Of a stretch of DNA of 33,643 bases, positions 25,308 through 31,786 are shown one piece after another. The notes under the pieces were generated by a model, which was not told the origin of the DNA, did not search any database, and saw nothing but the letters and a program-made list of their open reading frames with translations. Position 1 is the stretch's first letter. The number at the start of each line of letters is the position of its first letter. This DNA comes from a virus, in the IMG/VR virus record IMGVR_UViG_3300010885_049182, positions 1 to 33,643 of that record; one strand, written 5' to 3'. The position numbers and the translations under genes are program-made.

Positions 25308-26945
25308 TTATTCAAGCCAAGCGTCGTCGGTTTCGTCGTCGGTAAACGGGTCTTCCGCATGCGGCTTCGGTTTAGGAGGCAAGGGCGCATTGGAGACGCC
25401 AAACTGCCCCGCCAGAGCGTACAGAACCATGTGCGAGGTATGACTGCTCCCATCGTGCGCCATGTCCTCAGGCTTGGTCAGGTGATACCGTGCCGCACCA
25501 AGACTATCCGCAACGATGACCGCACTACCGCCATAGATGGCTAACTTTGGGAAGTCGCCGGGCAGTCTCTGCTTGAGGTACTCCCTTACACGGTTCCAGC
25601 CGTGCGCTTGCCTGTCCAGCGACGGGTCAGACGGGCGCATACGCAACCCCGCTTTAGTCCATGCCTGTACATCCGCAGGAGCGGCAACGCCTTTGTACCG
25701 AGATGCCGCCATGTTGTGGTCGTAGGTTATCCAGCACCGTTCTGGGTCAACGCCCCATCGCCTGAGCGTTTCCCTACCCCGTTTGGCTTGCTCGGCGGGC
25801 AGTACGTGCTTCGCCTCCCATGCCTCGACACAGGCAACCTGACCAGAGGGAGACACACACCAAAGACCAAAAGCGGCAGGGTCGTTGTAGCCTCCATCCA
25901 GACCGCCAAACCACGTCCACCATGACTGCGGGTAGATGGGTTTCCCCTTGCTGTCTACGTCGTCAATACCGGGCGTCGGCACAAGGTGGAGCGCAGGGTC
26001 GTACTCAGGGAAGAACGCCCCTCCCGCCCGCATATCGTGCTGTGATTCGCGCAAGAACGATTGTAAACCCTGCTTGTTTATCTGGCGTTCACAAGCGTCG
26101 AGAGGTTGTCCCGCCCATGTCGCCTTACCGCTGACGATTTTGTATGTCCCGTCCTCCTGCTGCTCGACCTCAAGGTTTTGCACAGCAGGTTCGATAGGCG
26201 CGACCTTCGCCGACATCAAGAAGTCAGCAGTACGGCTCCTGACCTTCGCCATGATGGACATGGCATGGATAAGGTTCTGGACGTAGATAATAGCAAGGTG
26301 AGGCGCTCCCGCCCCGATGATGTCGCCTCGTATGCGCTCTATCTTTCTCGCTATCACATCACCAGAATCGTGTATATCGTCTATGTCGTCAATGATAAGC
26401 GCGTCAGGTCTGAAGTTGTCCAGCTTTGCGCCTCGCATCGCCTCTCGTATACCAATGCCCGTCACGTTGAACCCGTTCTCGGTTCTCAGTTCGTCCCTGC
26501 GCCATCCCTGCGACGATCCGTATTTGTTGACCTTGCGTTCTACGCCCAACGTTCCAAGAAGCGTAGAGATGCTCTGAACGTGTTTGTTGGCTTGTTCTTG
26601 CGTCCCGCACAAATACAGGACGTAGCGACGGGAGAGTTTCGCACACCATCGTGCTGTTCCTATCTCGACGGTAGAGGATTTCGCACCGCCTCTCCCCCAT
26701 GTCTCGACCAGATCGTTCTCAGGCGGCAGATTCGGCTCTATACCGTCGAACCACTCAAAAACCCGCTTGTGACGATCCGCCCATTCCGCCGTAGTGAATC
26801 CGCCGTAATAGCGTTTGATCCACGTAAAAATGTCCAGGTTCGCGCCGTCGAGCTTTTTCGGTTGCGCGGTGACGATACCCATCTCCTCCGCTTCGCCGAA
26901 CAGCATATTGAACAGGTCGTCAGGTTTTGCGCTCAGGTTAGGCAT
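25308..26945 (-). CDS. terL: Terminase large subunit (545 aa)
   Basis: The DNA-packaging motor. Residues 83-91 (WGRGGAKSS) form the Walker A-like loop of phage terminases and 181-190 (DALIIDDIDD) the Walker B. YLCGTQEQANKHVQS lies between. The nuclease domain begins with FGGLDGGYNDPAAFGLW (Asp350) and continues with ITYDHNMAAS (Asp409), consistent with an RNase H-fold metal site. Size is normal for the family. It follows the small subunit gene by three bases and precedes portal and capsid genes. Gene content supports headful or cos packaging without distinguishing them. Confidence 0.95.
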   Translation of the reverse strand: MPNLSAKPDDLFNMLFGEAEEMGIVTAQPKKLDGANLDIFTWIKRYYGGFTTAEWADRHKRVFEWFDGIEPNLPPENDLVETWGRGGAKSSTVEIGTARWCAKLSRRYVLYLCGTQEQANKHVQSISTLLGTLGVERKVNKYGSSQGWRRDELRTENGFNVTGIGIREAMRGAKLDNFRPDALIIDDIDDIHDSGDVIARKIERIRGDIIGAGAPHLAIIYVQNLIHAMSIMAKVRSRTADFLMSAKVAPIEPAVQNLEVEQQEDGTYKIVSGKATWAGQPLDACERQINKQGLQSFLRESQHDMRAGGAFFPEYDPALHLVPTPGIDDVDSKGKPIYPQSWWTWFGGLDGGYNDPAAFGLWCVSPSGQVACVEAWEAKHVLPAEQAKRGRETLRRWGVDPERCWITYDHNMAASRYKGVAAPADVQAWTKAGLRMRPSDPSLDRQAHGWNRVREYLKQRLPGDFPKLAIYGGSAVIVADSLGAARYHLTKPEDMAHDGSSHTSHMVLYALAGQFGVSNAPLPPKPKPHAEDPFTDDETDDAWLE

Positions 26946-26948
26946 TTG

Positions 26949-27455
26949 TCACGAATTACTTGGAGGCAGGAACGCAGCATTTACCTGACGTTGTTGTTTC
27001 AGCCGGAGCATAATTTCATCCCTGACCGCAGGGGCGCATTGCCCAATCGTATCAAGGACAGTTTTCTGCCATTGTTGAATCTGCTGTATCTCGTACAGTT
27101 TCGACATCGCGTCCCGCGCATTGGTCAGCAGGGACTCAGAGCGAGCCAGTAGGGGCGCAATGGTGACAGGGTCTGCGCCTGACTGCTCTGCGCTGCGTAT
27201 GTACCGCTCAACCCTCTGATACTGATGCTCCATCTGCTCGGCGTAATTGAATACGGAGGCGACAGCTTTTTCGATGACTTCAGTTTGCTTGGCGGCGTTT
27301 GCCAGATCATCCATGCGCCTAATACGAGCGACATGACTATGTGCAGATTGTTGCGAAATCCCGCAAGCCGCGCCTATTTCAACCGTTGACCAACCTTGCG
27401 CCATAACCTTACGCAAGAATTCATCATCAGGGGCTTTTAATCGCGGCGCTGGCAT
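26949..27455 (-). CDS. Terminase small subunit (168 aa)
   Basis: A helix-turn-helix at about residues 18-46 (WSTVEIGAACGISQQSAHSHV) is followed by a long helical region (about 55-155), as in small terminase subunits that bind the packaging site. It lies three bases before the large subunit gene. ATG 27455 has no clear ribosome binding site. A 14-bp palindrome (27481-27494) lies 26 bases upstream and may be an operator. A small regulator of another type is possible, but position and layout favour the terminase. Confidence 0.75.
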   Translation of the reverse strand: MPAPRLKAPDDEFLRKVMAQGWSTVEIGAACGISQQSAHSHVARIRRMDDLANAAKQTEVIEKAVASVFNYAEQMEHQYQRVERYIRSAEQSGADPVTIAPLLARSESLLTNARDAMSKLYEIQQIQQWQKTVLDTIGQCAPAVRDEIMLRLKQQRQVNAAFLPPSNS

Positions 27456-27480
27456 AATTTTAAATACTGTAGATTTGTTG

Positions 27481-27494
27481 TTAACCGAGGTTAA
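27481..27494. promoter_or_regulatory. Palindrome TTAACCGAGGTTAA upstream of terminase
   Basis: A 14-bp inverted repeat with six-base arms. It overlaps the stop region of the 61-residue gene and lies just before the small terminase gene. Size and symmetry fit a dimeric regulator's operator, but no other copy was noticed. Confidence 0.4.
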
Positions 27495-27676
27495 TTCTCG
27501 TTAAACTCAATATTAATCGCATCAGGCACAACGTCTATTACGTCGATTACCTCCAGCCAGATGTCGCACAGATTGACGTATGCCTCGACGTAACGCAAGA
27601 GGTTATCGCCAGATACCGCATCTTGAGCGCATACCGCCGCCAATTCGATCATTTTCTCAAGGGTTTCGATGTTCAT
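27491..27676 (-). CDS. Small acidic helical protein (61 aa)
   Basis: The ATG at 27676 overlaps the TGA of the preceding gene by four bases (ATGA), typical of coupled translation. The protein is helical and acidic, with LEKMIELAAVCAQDAV and YVEAYVNLCDIWLEVIDVIDVV. No known family. It is the second gene of the leftward operon and lies just before the small terminase gene. Confidence 0.6.
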   Translation of the reverse strand: MNIETLEKMIELAAVCAQDAVSGDNLLRYVEAYVNLCDIWLEVIDVIDVVPDAINIEFNEN

Positions 27677-28158
27677 TGTTCTGTATCCTCTGTAATATCA
27701 GCGAGGGCGTCTACCCATGTCATACGCCAATCAGTCACAAATTTGTCAGCGAGTGTGTTGTATTCGTTGAGCTTGCGCTTGCTGGCGTTTCTGAGGTCAT
27801 GCGCTGCCCTGCATTTGTTCGCCTGTGCTATCCTGGATTTTGCTAATCCTCGCAGGTAGGCGGTGTTATCGTCTACGTCCAGCGCTCTGTTGCCTGCATG
27901 GTAGGAGTGCAGGGAAACCTGGTCGCGTGTCGTTGGCGTTTTGATTGCGTATCCTAATATCTCGCCCAAGGCGTTAGAGTTGGCGGTATCAGGGAGATAT
28001 CCAGAGCGGGCGACGTTGGCGGCGGTATCAACAGGTTTGTATTCCGTCCCTGTCTGTCGTGCAATTTCACGTTTCTCAGCGGTAGAGAGGGAGCGTGAGC
28101 GGTTGTCAGCATTGGCAACCTCTGAGCGTAGGATATTGAGTCTGCGTACATGATCCAT
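27673..28158 (-). CDS. First gene of the leftward operon, uncharacterised (161 aa)
   Basis: It starts at ATG 28158 behind GAAGGTG. Charged and largely helical, with SRSLSTAEKREIARQTGTEY near the start, then ALGEILGYAIKTPTTRDQVSL, and a basic stretch (KSRIAQANKCRAAHDLRNASKRKL). The many Arg and Lys fit nucleic-acid or protein binding. No family is recognised. Its place next to the divergent promoter region suggests early or middle expression. Confidence 0.65.
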   Translation of the reverse strand: MDHVRRLNILRSEVANADNRSRSLSTAEKREIARQTGTEYKPVDTAANVARSGYLPDTANSNALGEILGYAIKTPTTRDQVSLHSYHAGNRALDVDDNTAYLRGLAKSRIAQANKCRAAHDLRNASKRKLNEYNTLADKFVTDWRMTWVDALADITEDTEQ

Positions 28159-28246
28159 GCAGATACACCTTCCCCCTCTACCTATTTTATCCCATTAGCG
28201 CTATCAACATAGTGATCGACAGCGCGGGTCTATGCAGTTTTGTGCA

Positions 28247-28295
28247 GCGTGTGACTATCCGTTATGGCATTGCACCGCCCGGTATTTTCACACGC
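28247..28295. promoter_or_regulatory. Inverted repeat next to leftward promoter
   Basis: GCGTGTGA at 28247-28254 is perfectly complementary to TCACACGC at 28288-28295, with 33 bases between. The right arm sits where leftward transcription from the predicted promoter would begin. This fits an operator, or a hairpin in the 5' leader of the leftward transcript. Confidence 0.4.
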
Positions 28296-28297
28296 AC

Positions 28298-28326
28298 AAT
28301 ATATCATGATGTTTTATATTTGGTAA
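28298..28326 (-). promoter_or_regulatory. Candidate leftward sigma70-type promoter
   Basis: On the minus strand TTACCA (28326-28321) and TATATT (28303-28298) are separated by 17 bases, matching four and five of six consensus positions. It would drive the 161-residue gene and the terminase operon with a leader of about 130 bases. A second possible -10, TATAAT at 28375-28370, lacks a good -35. Confidence 0.45.
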
Positions 28327-28424
28327 TTATGCCGATTGCGCCGGTATTTAATGATAGGCATTGATATATATTATACTCATTCAGGTATTCTAAAATCTTT
28401 TTTTATTTATTTTTCTGAATCCCC

Positions 28425-28454
28425 TTGACACAGTACGACCTATGCCTGTATAGT
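28425..28454 (+). promoter_or_regulatory. Strong rightward sigma70-type promoter
   Basis: TTGACA at 28425-28430 is a perfect -35 box and TATAGT at 28449-28454 a good -10, spaced by 18 bases, with an A/T tract just upstream. It points to the plus-strand operon, which begins about 45 bases downstream. A host-recognised promoter of this strength suits early genes. Confidence 0.8.
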
Positions 28455-28495
28455 AGGTTTATATCCCGGCGGGGCTACGCATGGAGTTTTGTATT

Positions 28496-29263
28496 ATGTA
28501 CAATTTAGTTGCCAATATTCCGCTCAGTGCGCCTTTTGCCATTGGTGCGTTTGCTGACGAGTTCGTCGCCATATCTAACTGCGCGGGCTACTCGAACAAA
28601 ATGGGCGTCGAGGTCGAGATGCGCGACGATGCAGGTAATGTTGTCTGCGCCTACCATCGCGGCGTTCGCGTCGAGTCCGAACCTGTAGCGCCCGTTGCCG
28701 AACCTGTTGTCGAACCTGTCGCCGAACCTGTAGCGCCCGAATGGGATGGCGGCGACGGGTATGTTAAGAGATTGAAAGTCCGTCTACAGGCTGAGGCTGA
28801 TGCCGCCGCTATTGAGTTAGTTCAATTAGCAACGACAGATGCTGATTACGCCGCCGTCGCCAAAATGTCGCGCACGGAATTAGTGACGGAGCATACCCGC
28901 ATTGACAGCGAGTTCCGGTCTTGGCGGAGTCCCGGCAATGGCGGCGCACGGTACGTCATTGCAGTCAAGGGGCGAAAATTCCCGATTGGTAATATCTACT
29001 ACGCGGGGAAGGTTGAGCGCACAAAATGGGGTTACAAAATGGAGGTCGAGGGCGCTCTCGTCAATCCTGATAATTTCCAGACCGTTGTGACGCGCAAACG
29101 CTACGAGCATACGCTCAAAATGGCAGACGCGGTAATGCTCGCTGTCACCGCTATGGGATTGCTCGTCGAACAGATATCAGATTACAAATTAGACAGACTA
29201 AGCGTTTGGGATAACCTGCACATCGTTGAGGTTGACAGCGACGAGGATATCCCTCTCTACTAA
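28496..29263 (+). CDS. First gene of the plus-strand operon, uncharacterised (255 aa)
   Basis: ATG 28496 (MYNLVANIPLSAPFA) is preferred because GGAG lies nine bases upstream. An in-frame ATG at 28481, adding five residues, is possible. After a beta-rich first 60 residues comes a Pro/Val/Glu/Ala linker with repeated EPV units, then a helical part (KRLKVRLQAEADAAAIELVQLA), then a beta-rich part (ARYVIAVKGRKFPIGNIYY). No enzyme motif is seen. Directly behind the strong promoter, it is probably an early protein. Confidence 0.75.
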   Translation: MYNLVANIPLSAPFAIGAFADEFVAISNCAGYSNKMGVEVEMRDDAGNVVCAYHRGVRVESEPVAPVAEPVVEPVAEPVAPEWDGGDGYVKRLKVRLQAEADAAAIELVQLATTDADYAAVAKMSRTELVTEHTRIDSEFRSWRSPGNGGARYVIAVKGRKFPIGNIYYAGKVERTKWGYKMEVEGALVNPDNFQTVVTRKRYEHTLKMADAVMLAVTAMGLLVEQISDYKLDRLSVWDNLHIVEVDSDEDIPLY

Positions 29264-29270
29264 ACGACAA

Positions 29271-29358
29271 CGGGCGGCATCTGTCGCCCTTCTTAAACCC
29301 GCTTAGAACTGTCCGAAGCCAGTCTGAAAAAGGGTGACGGGGAAAGAGTTAAGACACC
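29271..29358 (+). repeat. 88-bp structured leader repeat, copy 1
   Basis: It fills the gap between the 255- and 121-residue genes. It matches 30097-30184 with one difference, and the match ends exactly at the start codon. Pairings visible: hairpin 29272-29277 with 29284-29289 (GGGCGG/TCGCCC); outer stem TCTTAA 29291-29296 with TTAAGA 29349-29354; CCCG 29298-29301 with CGGG 29338-29341. A purine tract, GAAAGAG, lies in the loop before the ATG. No known RNA family is recognised. Confidence 0.85.
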
Positions 29359-29724
29359 ATGAACTACGCCGTCATTGCAAAACCGAACTACTTTTCAGAC
29401 AACGTTCCATCGCATCCCGCCACCGTCGCGGCATTGTGCGAAACGATGGGAGAAGCAACCTCCTACATCGCTTCCCGTGAGCCTGAGAAAGTTCTGTCGC
29501 ATGGTCAATTCGCGCCGACCTCATACGAGATCAAGACCGTCGTCAGGTTTGCGTATGACAACGACCTCGAAGACCCGTCGCTTGACTGGTTAGATCAAGG
29601 CGCGTCTGAAGATGACGCGAACGATTACGAAAAAGTCGCTACCGCCTTACACAGCGGCGATATTGCAGGATGGTATCCCTGCGATTATCCCGCCGAGCGG
29701 ATTGTCGCTTGCAAAGTCAAATAG
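29359..29724 (+). CDS. Uncharacterised acidic early protein (121 aa)
   Basis: It begins at the exact end of the 88-bp leader repeat and stops at TAG 29722-29724, inside the 5' part of the type II hammerhead. The protein opens with a beta strand (MNYAVIAKPNYF), has a helical middle (ATVAALCETMGEATSYIASR), and an acidic second half (DNDLEDPSLDWLDQGASEDDA). No known family. It may be a small host-interacting protein, as expected in an early phage operon. Confidence 0.7.
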   Translation: MNYAVIAKPNYFSDNVPSHPATVAALCETMGEATSYIASREPEKVLSHGQFAPTSYEIKTVVRFAYDNDLEDPSLDWLDQGASEDDANDYEKVATALHSGDIAGWYPCDYPAERIVACKVK

Positions 29725-29798
29725 TCGAAACGCCTCTCGTACACACTTGTACGATGGGCGTCGTGCGGAGATGGTCTACCGCGCCTGATGAGACAGAC
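29716..29798 (+). ncRNA. Hammerhead ribozyme, type II permutation
   Basis: All core blocks are present in type II order: GAAA (29727-29730), stem III, cleavage triplet GUC (29760-29762), closed stem I, CUGAUGA (29785-29791). Stem III pairs 29731-29743 with 29748-29760 with one mismatch and one wobble. Stem I pairs GUGCGG 29763-29768 with CCGCGC 29779-29784. Stem II joins the ends: GAC 29792-29794 with GUC 29724-29726, and after an internal loop GAC 29796-29798 with GUC 29716-29718. Predicted self-cleavage falls after C29762, between the 121- and 89-residue genes. Stem III holds TCGTACACACTTGTACGA. Confidence 0.85.
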
Positions 29799-29817
29799 CA
29801 AAGAAAGAGTTAAGACA

Positions 29818-30087
29818 ATGTTTACTTTTGAAAACGCAGAACCGATTGCAAACAAGGGTTTGTATATGGCGCTCCTGCTTAGTGATGTCAACACATTCGT
29901 ACAGAAATTTGAAGGCGCAGACCCTTCTGTATCTAAAGTGACCATGATGGAACAGTCAACAGGAGAGTACCTTGTACTCGACCATATGAGCAGTGAAGAC
30001 TACATCACTTGGTTCTTCCCGACCTTTGAGTCTGCTGTTGATTGTTTCGGACAAATTGCTGAAACGTACAAATGTCAATTTGAATAA
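29818..30087 (+). CDS. Uncharacterised acidic early protein (89 aa)
   Basis: ATG 29818 (MFTFENAEPIANKG) is preferred. It sits after GAAAGAGTTAAGACA, the leader shared by neighbouring genes. An upstream ATG at 29788 lies within the ribozyme core CUGAUGA. The protein is acidic and alpha/beta (LYMALLLSDVNTFVQKF, YLVLDHMSSEDYITWFFP). No family recognised. After predicted ribozyme cleavage it would lie on the 3' RNA product, about 55 bases from the cut. Confidence 0.7.
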   Translation: MFTFENAEPIANKGLYMALLLSDVNTFVQKFEGADPSVSKVTMMEQSTGEYLVLDHMSSEDYITWFFPTFESAVDCFGQIAETYKCQFE

Positions 30088-30096
30088 CAAACGCTC

Positions 30097-30184
30097 CGGG
30101 CGGCATCTGTCGCCCCTCTTAAACCCGCTTAGAACTGTCCGAAGCCAGTCTGAAAAAGGGTGACGGGGAAAGAGTTAAGACACC
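30097..30184 (+). repeat. 88-bp structured leader repeat, copy 2
   Basis: Identical to 29271-29358 except for one base (GTCGCCCC here, GTCGCCCT in copy 1), with all proposed pairings intact. The match ends at the start codon of the 73-residue gene. The two genes that follow the copies are not similar, so only the leader has been duplicated. Confidence 0.85.
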
Positions 30185-30406
30185 ATGACAAGAACGCAAA
30201 TTATCAACGCGATGGAGACGGCGAAAATCAAAGGCGAAGTGCGCGGATCAGGAAAAAACGTAGAGATAGAACTACCGGACGATAACCAAAAAAAGAAATT
30301 CTGCAAGAATGTTGCCAACTTCGGAGGATTCAAGGCGGGATACGGCGCTTGGGTTTTAAGACCTGACTACCAGACCAGCCCGCTGTATTACCCTAACACA
30401 GATTAA
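30185..30406 (+). CDS. Small basic early protein (73 aa)
   Basis: The start is fixed by the end of the leader repeat. The protein is short and basic: MTRTQIINAMETAKIKGEV, then NVEIELPDDNQKKKFCKNV, and an aromatic C-terminal part (GYGAWVLRPDYQTSPLYY). A helix-strand layout may bind nucleic acid, but no family is recognised. The TAA (30404-30406) is immediately followed by the type I hammerhead. Confidence 0.65.
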   Translation: MTRTQIINAMETAKIKGEVRGSGKNVEIELPDDNQKKKFCKNVANFGGFKAGYGAWVLRPDYQTSPLYYPNTD

Positions 30407-30408
30407 CC

Positions 30409-30476
30409 CCGCCTGATGAGTCTGTTGGTCGCAGACGAAACTCCTCTCGTACAAGTGTGTACGAGAGGAGTCGCGG
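30409..30476 (+). ncRNA. Hammerhead ribozyme, type I permutation
   Basis: Type I order is complete: stem I 5' strand CCGC (30409-30412), CUGAUGA (30413-30419), stem II GUCUG/CAGAC (30420-30424 with 30432-30436) with a seven-base loop, GAAA (30437-30440), a perfect 13-bp stem III (30441-30453 with 30458-30470), GUC (30470-30472), and stem I 3' strand GCGG (30473-30476). Predicted cleavage is after C30472. Stem III holds TCGTACAAGTGTGTACGA. After cleavage GCGG can pair instead with CCGC at 30482-30485, giving the 3' product a 5' hairpin. It lies between the 73- and 128-residue genes. Confidence 0.88.
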
Positions 30477-30507
30477 TAGACCCGCTAAGAAAGAGAGTTT
30501 AGACACC

Positions 30508-30894
30508 ATGAGCGCGTACATCATGCAACACGATCTAACGATAAGTAGCCTTGTAAATCATTTCGCAGACCCCTGCTGTTCATACGACAGGCTATGGATT
30601 GAAACGGCGAACGGGTACGAATACCTCACACGCGAGAATGCCGCGTCTGTCGCGGAGATGCTCTACAACAAAAACGTTGACAGCGTAGACTACCGCTACA
30701 GCGAAACCAACGAACGGAACTTCGTCTATTGCCCTTCGCGGGAAGTCCTCAGCAACAAGGAAGTCAACGACATAATCAACAGTCTGGAGTACCAATCGTG
30801 CGAAGCGCCGGACTATTTCGCCTCAAAAGCCTTTTTCGTTTTGTGCGCTATGCGGAAAGACTTGTTGCGCCGCGTCCTTCAGGAGCAATACTAA
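30508..30894 (+). CDS. Uncharacterised early protein (128 aa)
   Basis: ATG 30508 (MSAYIMQHDLTISSL) follows AAGAAAGAGAGTTTAGACACC, the leader variant of this operon. A frame opening at 30457 would begin inside stem III of the ribozyme and is rejected. The sequence is alpha/beta with several Cys, Tyr and Asn, including CCSYDRLWIETANGYEYLT and SREVLSNKEVNDIINSL, and a basic helix at the end. No family recognised. Confidence 0.7.
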   Translation: MSAYIMQHDLTISSLVNHFADPCCSYDRLWIETANGYEYLTRENAASVAEMLYNKNVDSVDYRYSETNERNFVYCPSREVLSNKEVNDIINSLEYQSCEAPDYFASKAFFVLCAMRKDLLRRVLQEQY

Positions 30895-30905
30895 CAAACA
30901 GAAAA

Positions 30906-30958
30906 GGCAGAGCGCTGATGTATCAGCGCCCTGCCTGAGAGTTTAGACTCTGAATTTT
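30906..30958 (+). terminator. Double hairpin, terminator-like
   Basis: Hairpin 1 pairs GGCAG-A-GCGCTGA (30906-30918) with TCAGCGC-C-CTGCC (30923-30935), 12 bp with one mismatch. Hairpin 2 pairs AGAGT 30938-30942 with ACTCT 30947-30951 and is followed by GAATTTTA. It lies between the 128- and 66-residue genes and probably terminates part of the transcripts. Confidence 0.65.
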
Positions 30959-30984
30959 ACCATCGAACCAGACGGACGGCAACC

Positions 30985-31185
30985 ATGAAACCCATCATCA
31001 AAAAACAGCACCGCTTCTGCAAGATATCCTGGATTCGATTGAAACCAGTGTACGAAGTCATGATACCCGCGAACACCGAGGGGGTGATAGGAGATTACAC
31101 CATCATCTGCCAATGCGACACGCTCGCCGAGGCAAAGCAAAAAGCGAACGAATACAAAACCGGAGGACAAAACAATGGGAAATAA
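30985..31185 (+). CDS. Small basic protein (66 aa)
   Basis: Basic first half (MKPIIKKQHRFCKISWIRLK) and a beta-beta-alpha second half (VIGDYTIICQCDTLAEAKQKANEY). No known family. The ribosome binding site is weak. It overlaps the next gene by 11 bases, and that gene's strong GGAGG lies within its last codons. Confidence 0.6.
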   Translation: MKPIIKKQHRFCKISWIRLKPVYEVMIPANTEGVIGDYTIICQCDTLAEAKQKANEYKTGGQNNGK

Positions 31186-31423
31186 AGGCAGAGCGACAGG
31201 CGGGTACGTATGGGAACAGGCGTACATGACCAATGTCAATGGCGTCTGGTACATCGCCCGACGAAGCGAAGGTATGCCAGAGGCTTGTGACTCCTGCGGA
31301 AAAGGCGGTTACTGTCGCAAGCACTACAGCCTCGTTAGAGTTAACGAAAAGCACATAGACGAGACAGGCACACACCCCTGCACATTGGATTGCGCCTCGT
31401 CTGTGATTGACAGCGAACTATAG
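31175..31423 (+). CDS. Small Cys-rich putative zinc-binding protein (82 aa)
   Basis: GGAGG lies eight bases before ATG 31175. The middle holds C38, C41, C47 and H50 (CDSCGKGGYCRKH), a compact zinc-ribbon-like arrangement; C69 and C73 could be a second half-site. The first part (GGYVWEQAYMTNVNGVWYIARR) is beta-rich. No family is recognised. Metal binding is inferred from ligand spacing only. Confidence 0.65.
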   Translation: MGNKGRATGGYVWEQAYMTNVNGVWYIARRSEGMPEACDSCGKGGYCRKHYSLVRVNEKHIDETGTHPCTLDCASSVIDSEL

Positions 31424-31468
31424 ACAAGTCAGGAGATCACACCAGACAACCACCGGAAAGGGAACCTT

Positions 31469-31765
31469 ATGACAGTCAAATTATGCTCGGTATTCAATCC
31501 TGACTACCCCCGCCATCAACAAAACATTATAGCGCCCGTCACCATCCCCGTAGACGATATCAAAGGCGCTTCTATCGCCTGTAAAGCGTTCATCGCCGCC
31601 GCAGATATCGGGAGCGGCAACTGGTCGGGCGGCGCTGGAGAAGTACGCAACGACGACGGAAAACTAATCGCTCGCATATCCTACAACGGGAGAGCGTGGG
31701 AGGTAAGCGATCCCTTATGGGAAGTGTATCTCCCTGAAGAATACCGCAAAGAAATACAGTTTTAA
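31469..31765 (+). CDS. Uncharacterised small protein (98 aa)
   Basis: AAAGGGAACC lies upstream of ATG 31469. The first half holds VTIPVDDIKGASIACKAFIA and the second half GSGNWSGGAGEVRNDDGKLI and ARISYNGRAWEVSD, a small alpha-beta layout with a Trp-rich hairpin. The pattern is common among small hypothetical phage proteins. No function is assigned. Confidence 0.65.
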   Translation: MTVKLCSVFNPDYPRHQQNIIAPVTIPVDDIKGASIACKAFIAAADIGSGNWSGGAGEVRNDDGKLIARISYNGRAWEVSDPLWEVYLPEEYRKEIQF

Positions 31766-31786
31766 CCATCGAGAGGGGCAAAGATA

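Larger units (their letters stand above)
28159..28480. other. AT-rich divergent intergenic region
   Basis: This gap holds no gene. It contains rightward and leftward promoter candidates, an inverted repeat of GCGTGTGA with TCACACGC, two copies of CCGGTATTT (28279 and 28341), and a T-rich tract at 28397-28415 just upstream of the rightward -35 box that could act as an UP element. It is the origin of both transcription units. Confidence 0.8.

Noticed and set aside
26106-27152. A 348-residue plus-strand open frame over the terminase genes.
   Set aside because: It is opposite well-supported terminase genes, has shadow-like composition and no promoter or initiation signal.
29298-29345. The leader repeat contains CCCGC, ACTGT and GAAGCCAG, blocks reminiscent of a cobalamin riboswitch.
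   Set aside because: The blocks are too close together, the B12-box consensus is incomplete, the upstream GGTG-containing part is missing, and the genes have no link to cobalamin.
30911-30928. GCTGATGTATCAGC resembles part of a hammerhead core.
   Set aside because: It is the apex of a simple hairpin, CUGAUGU lacks the final A, and no GAAA or GUC is in place.
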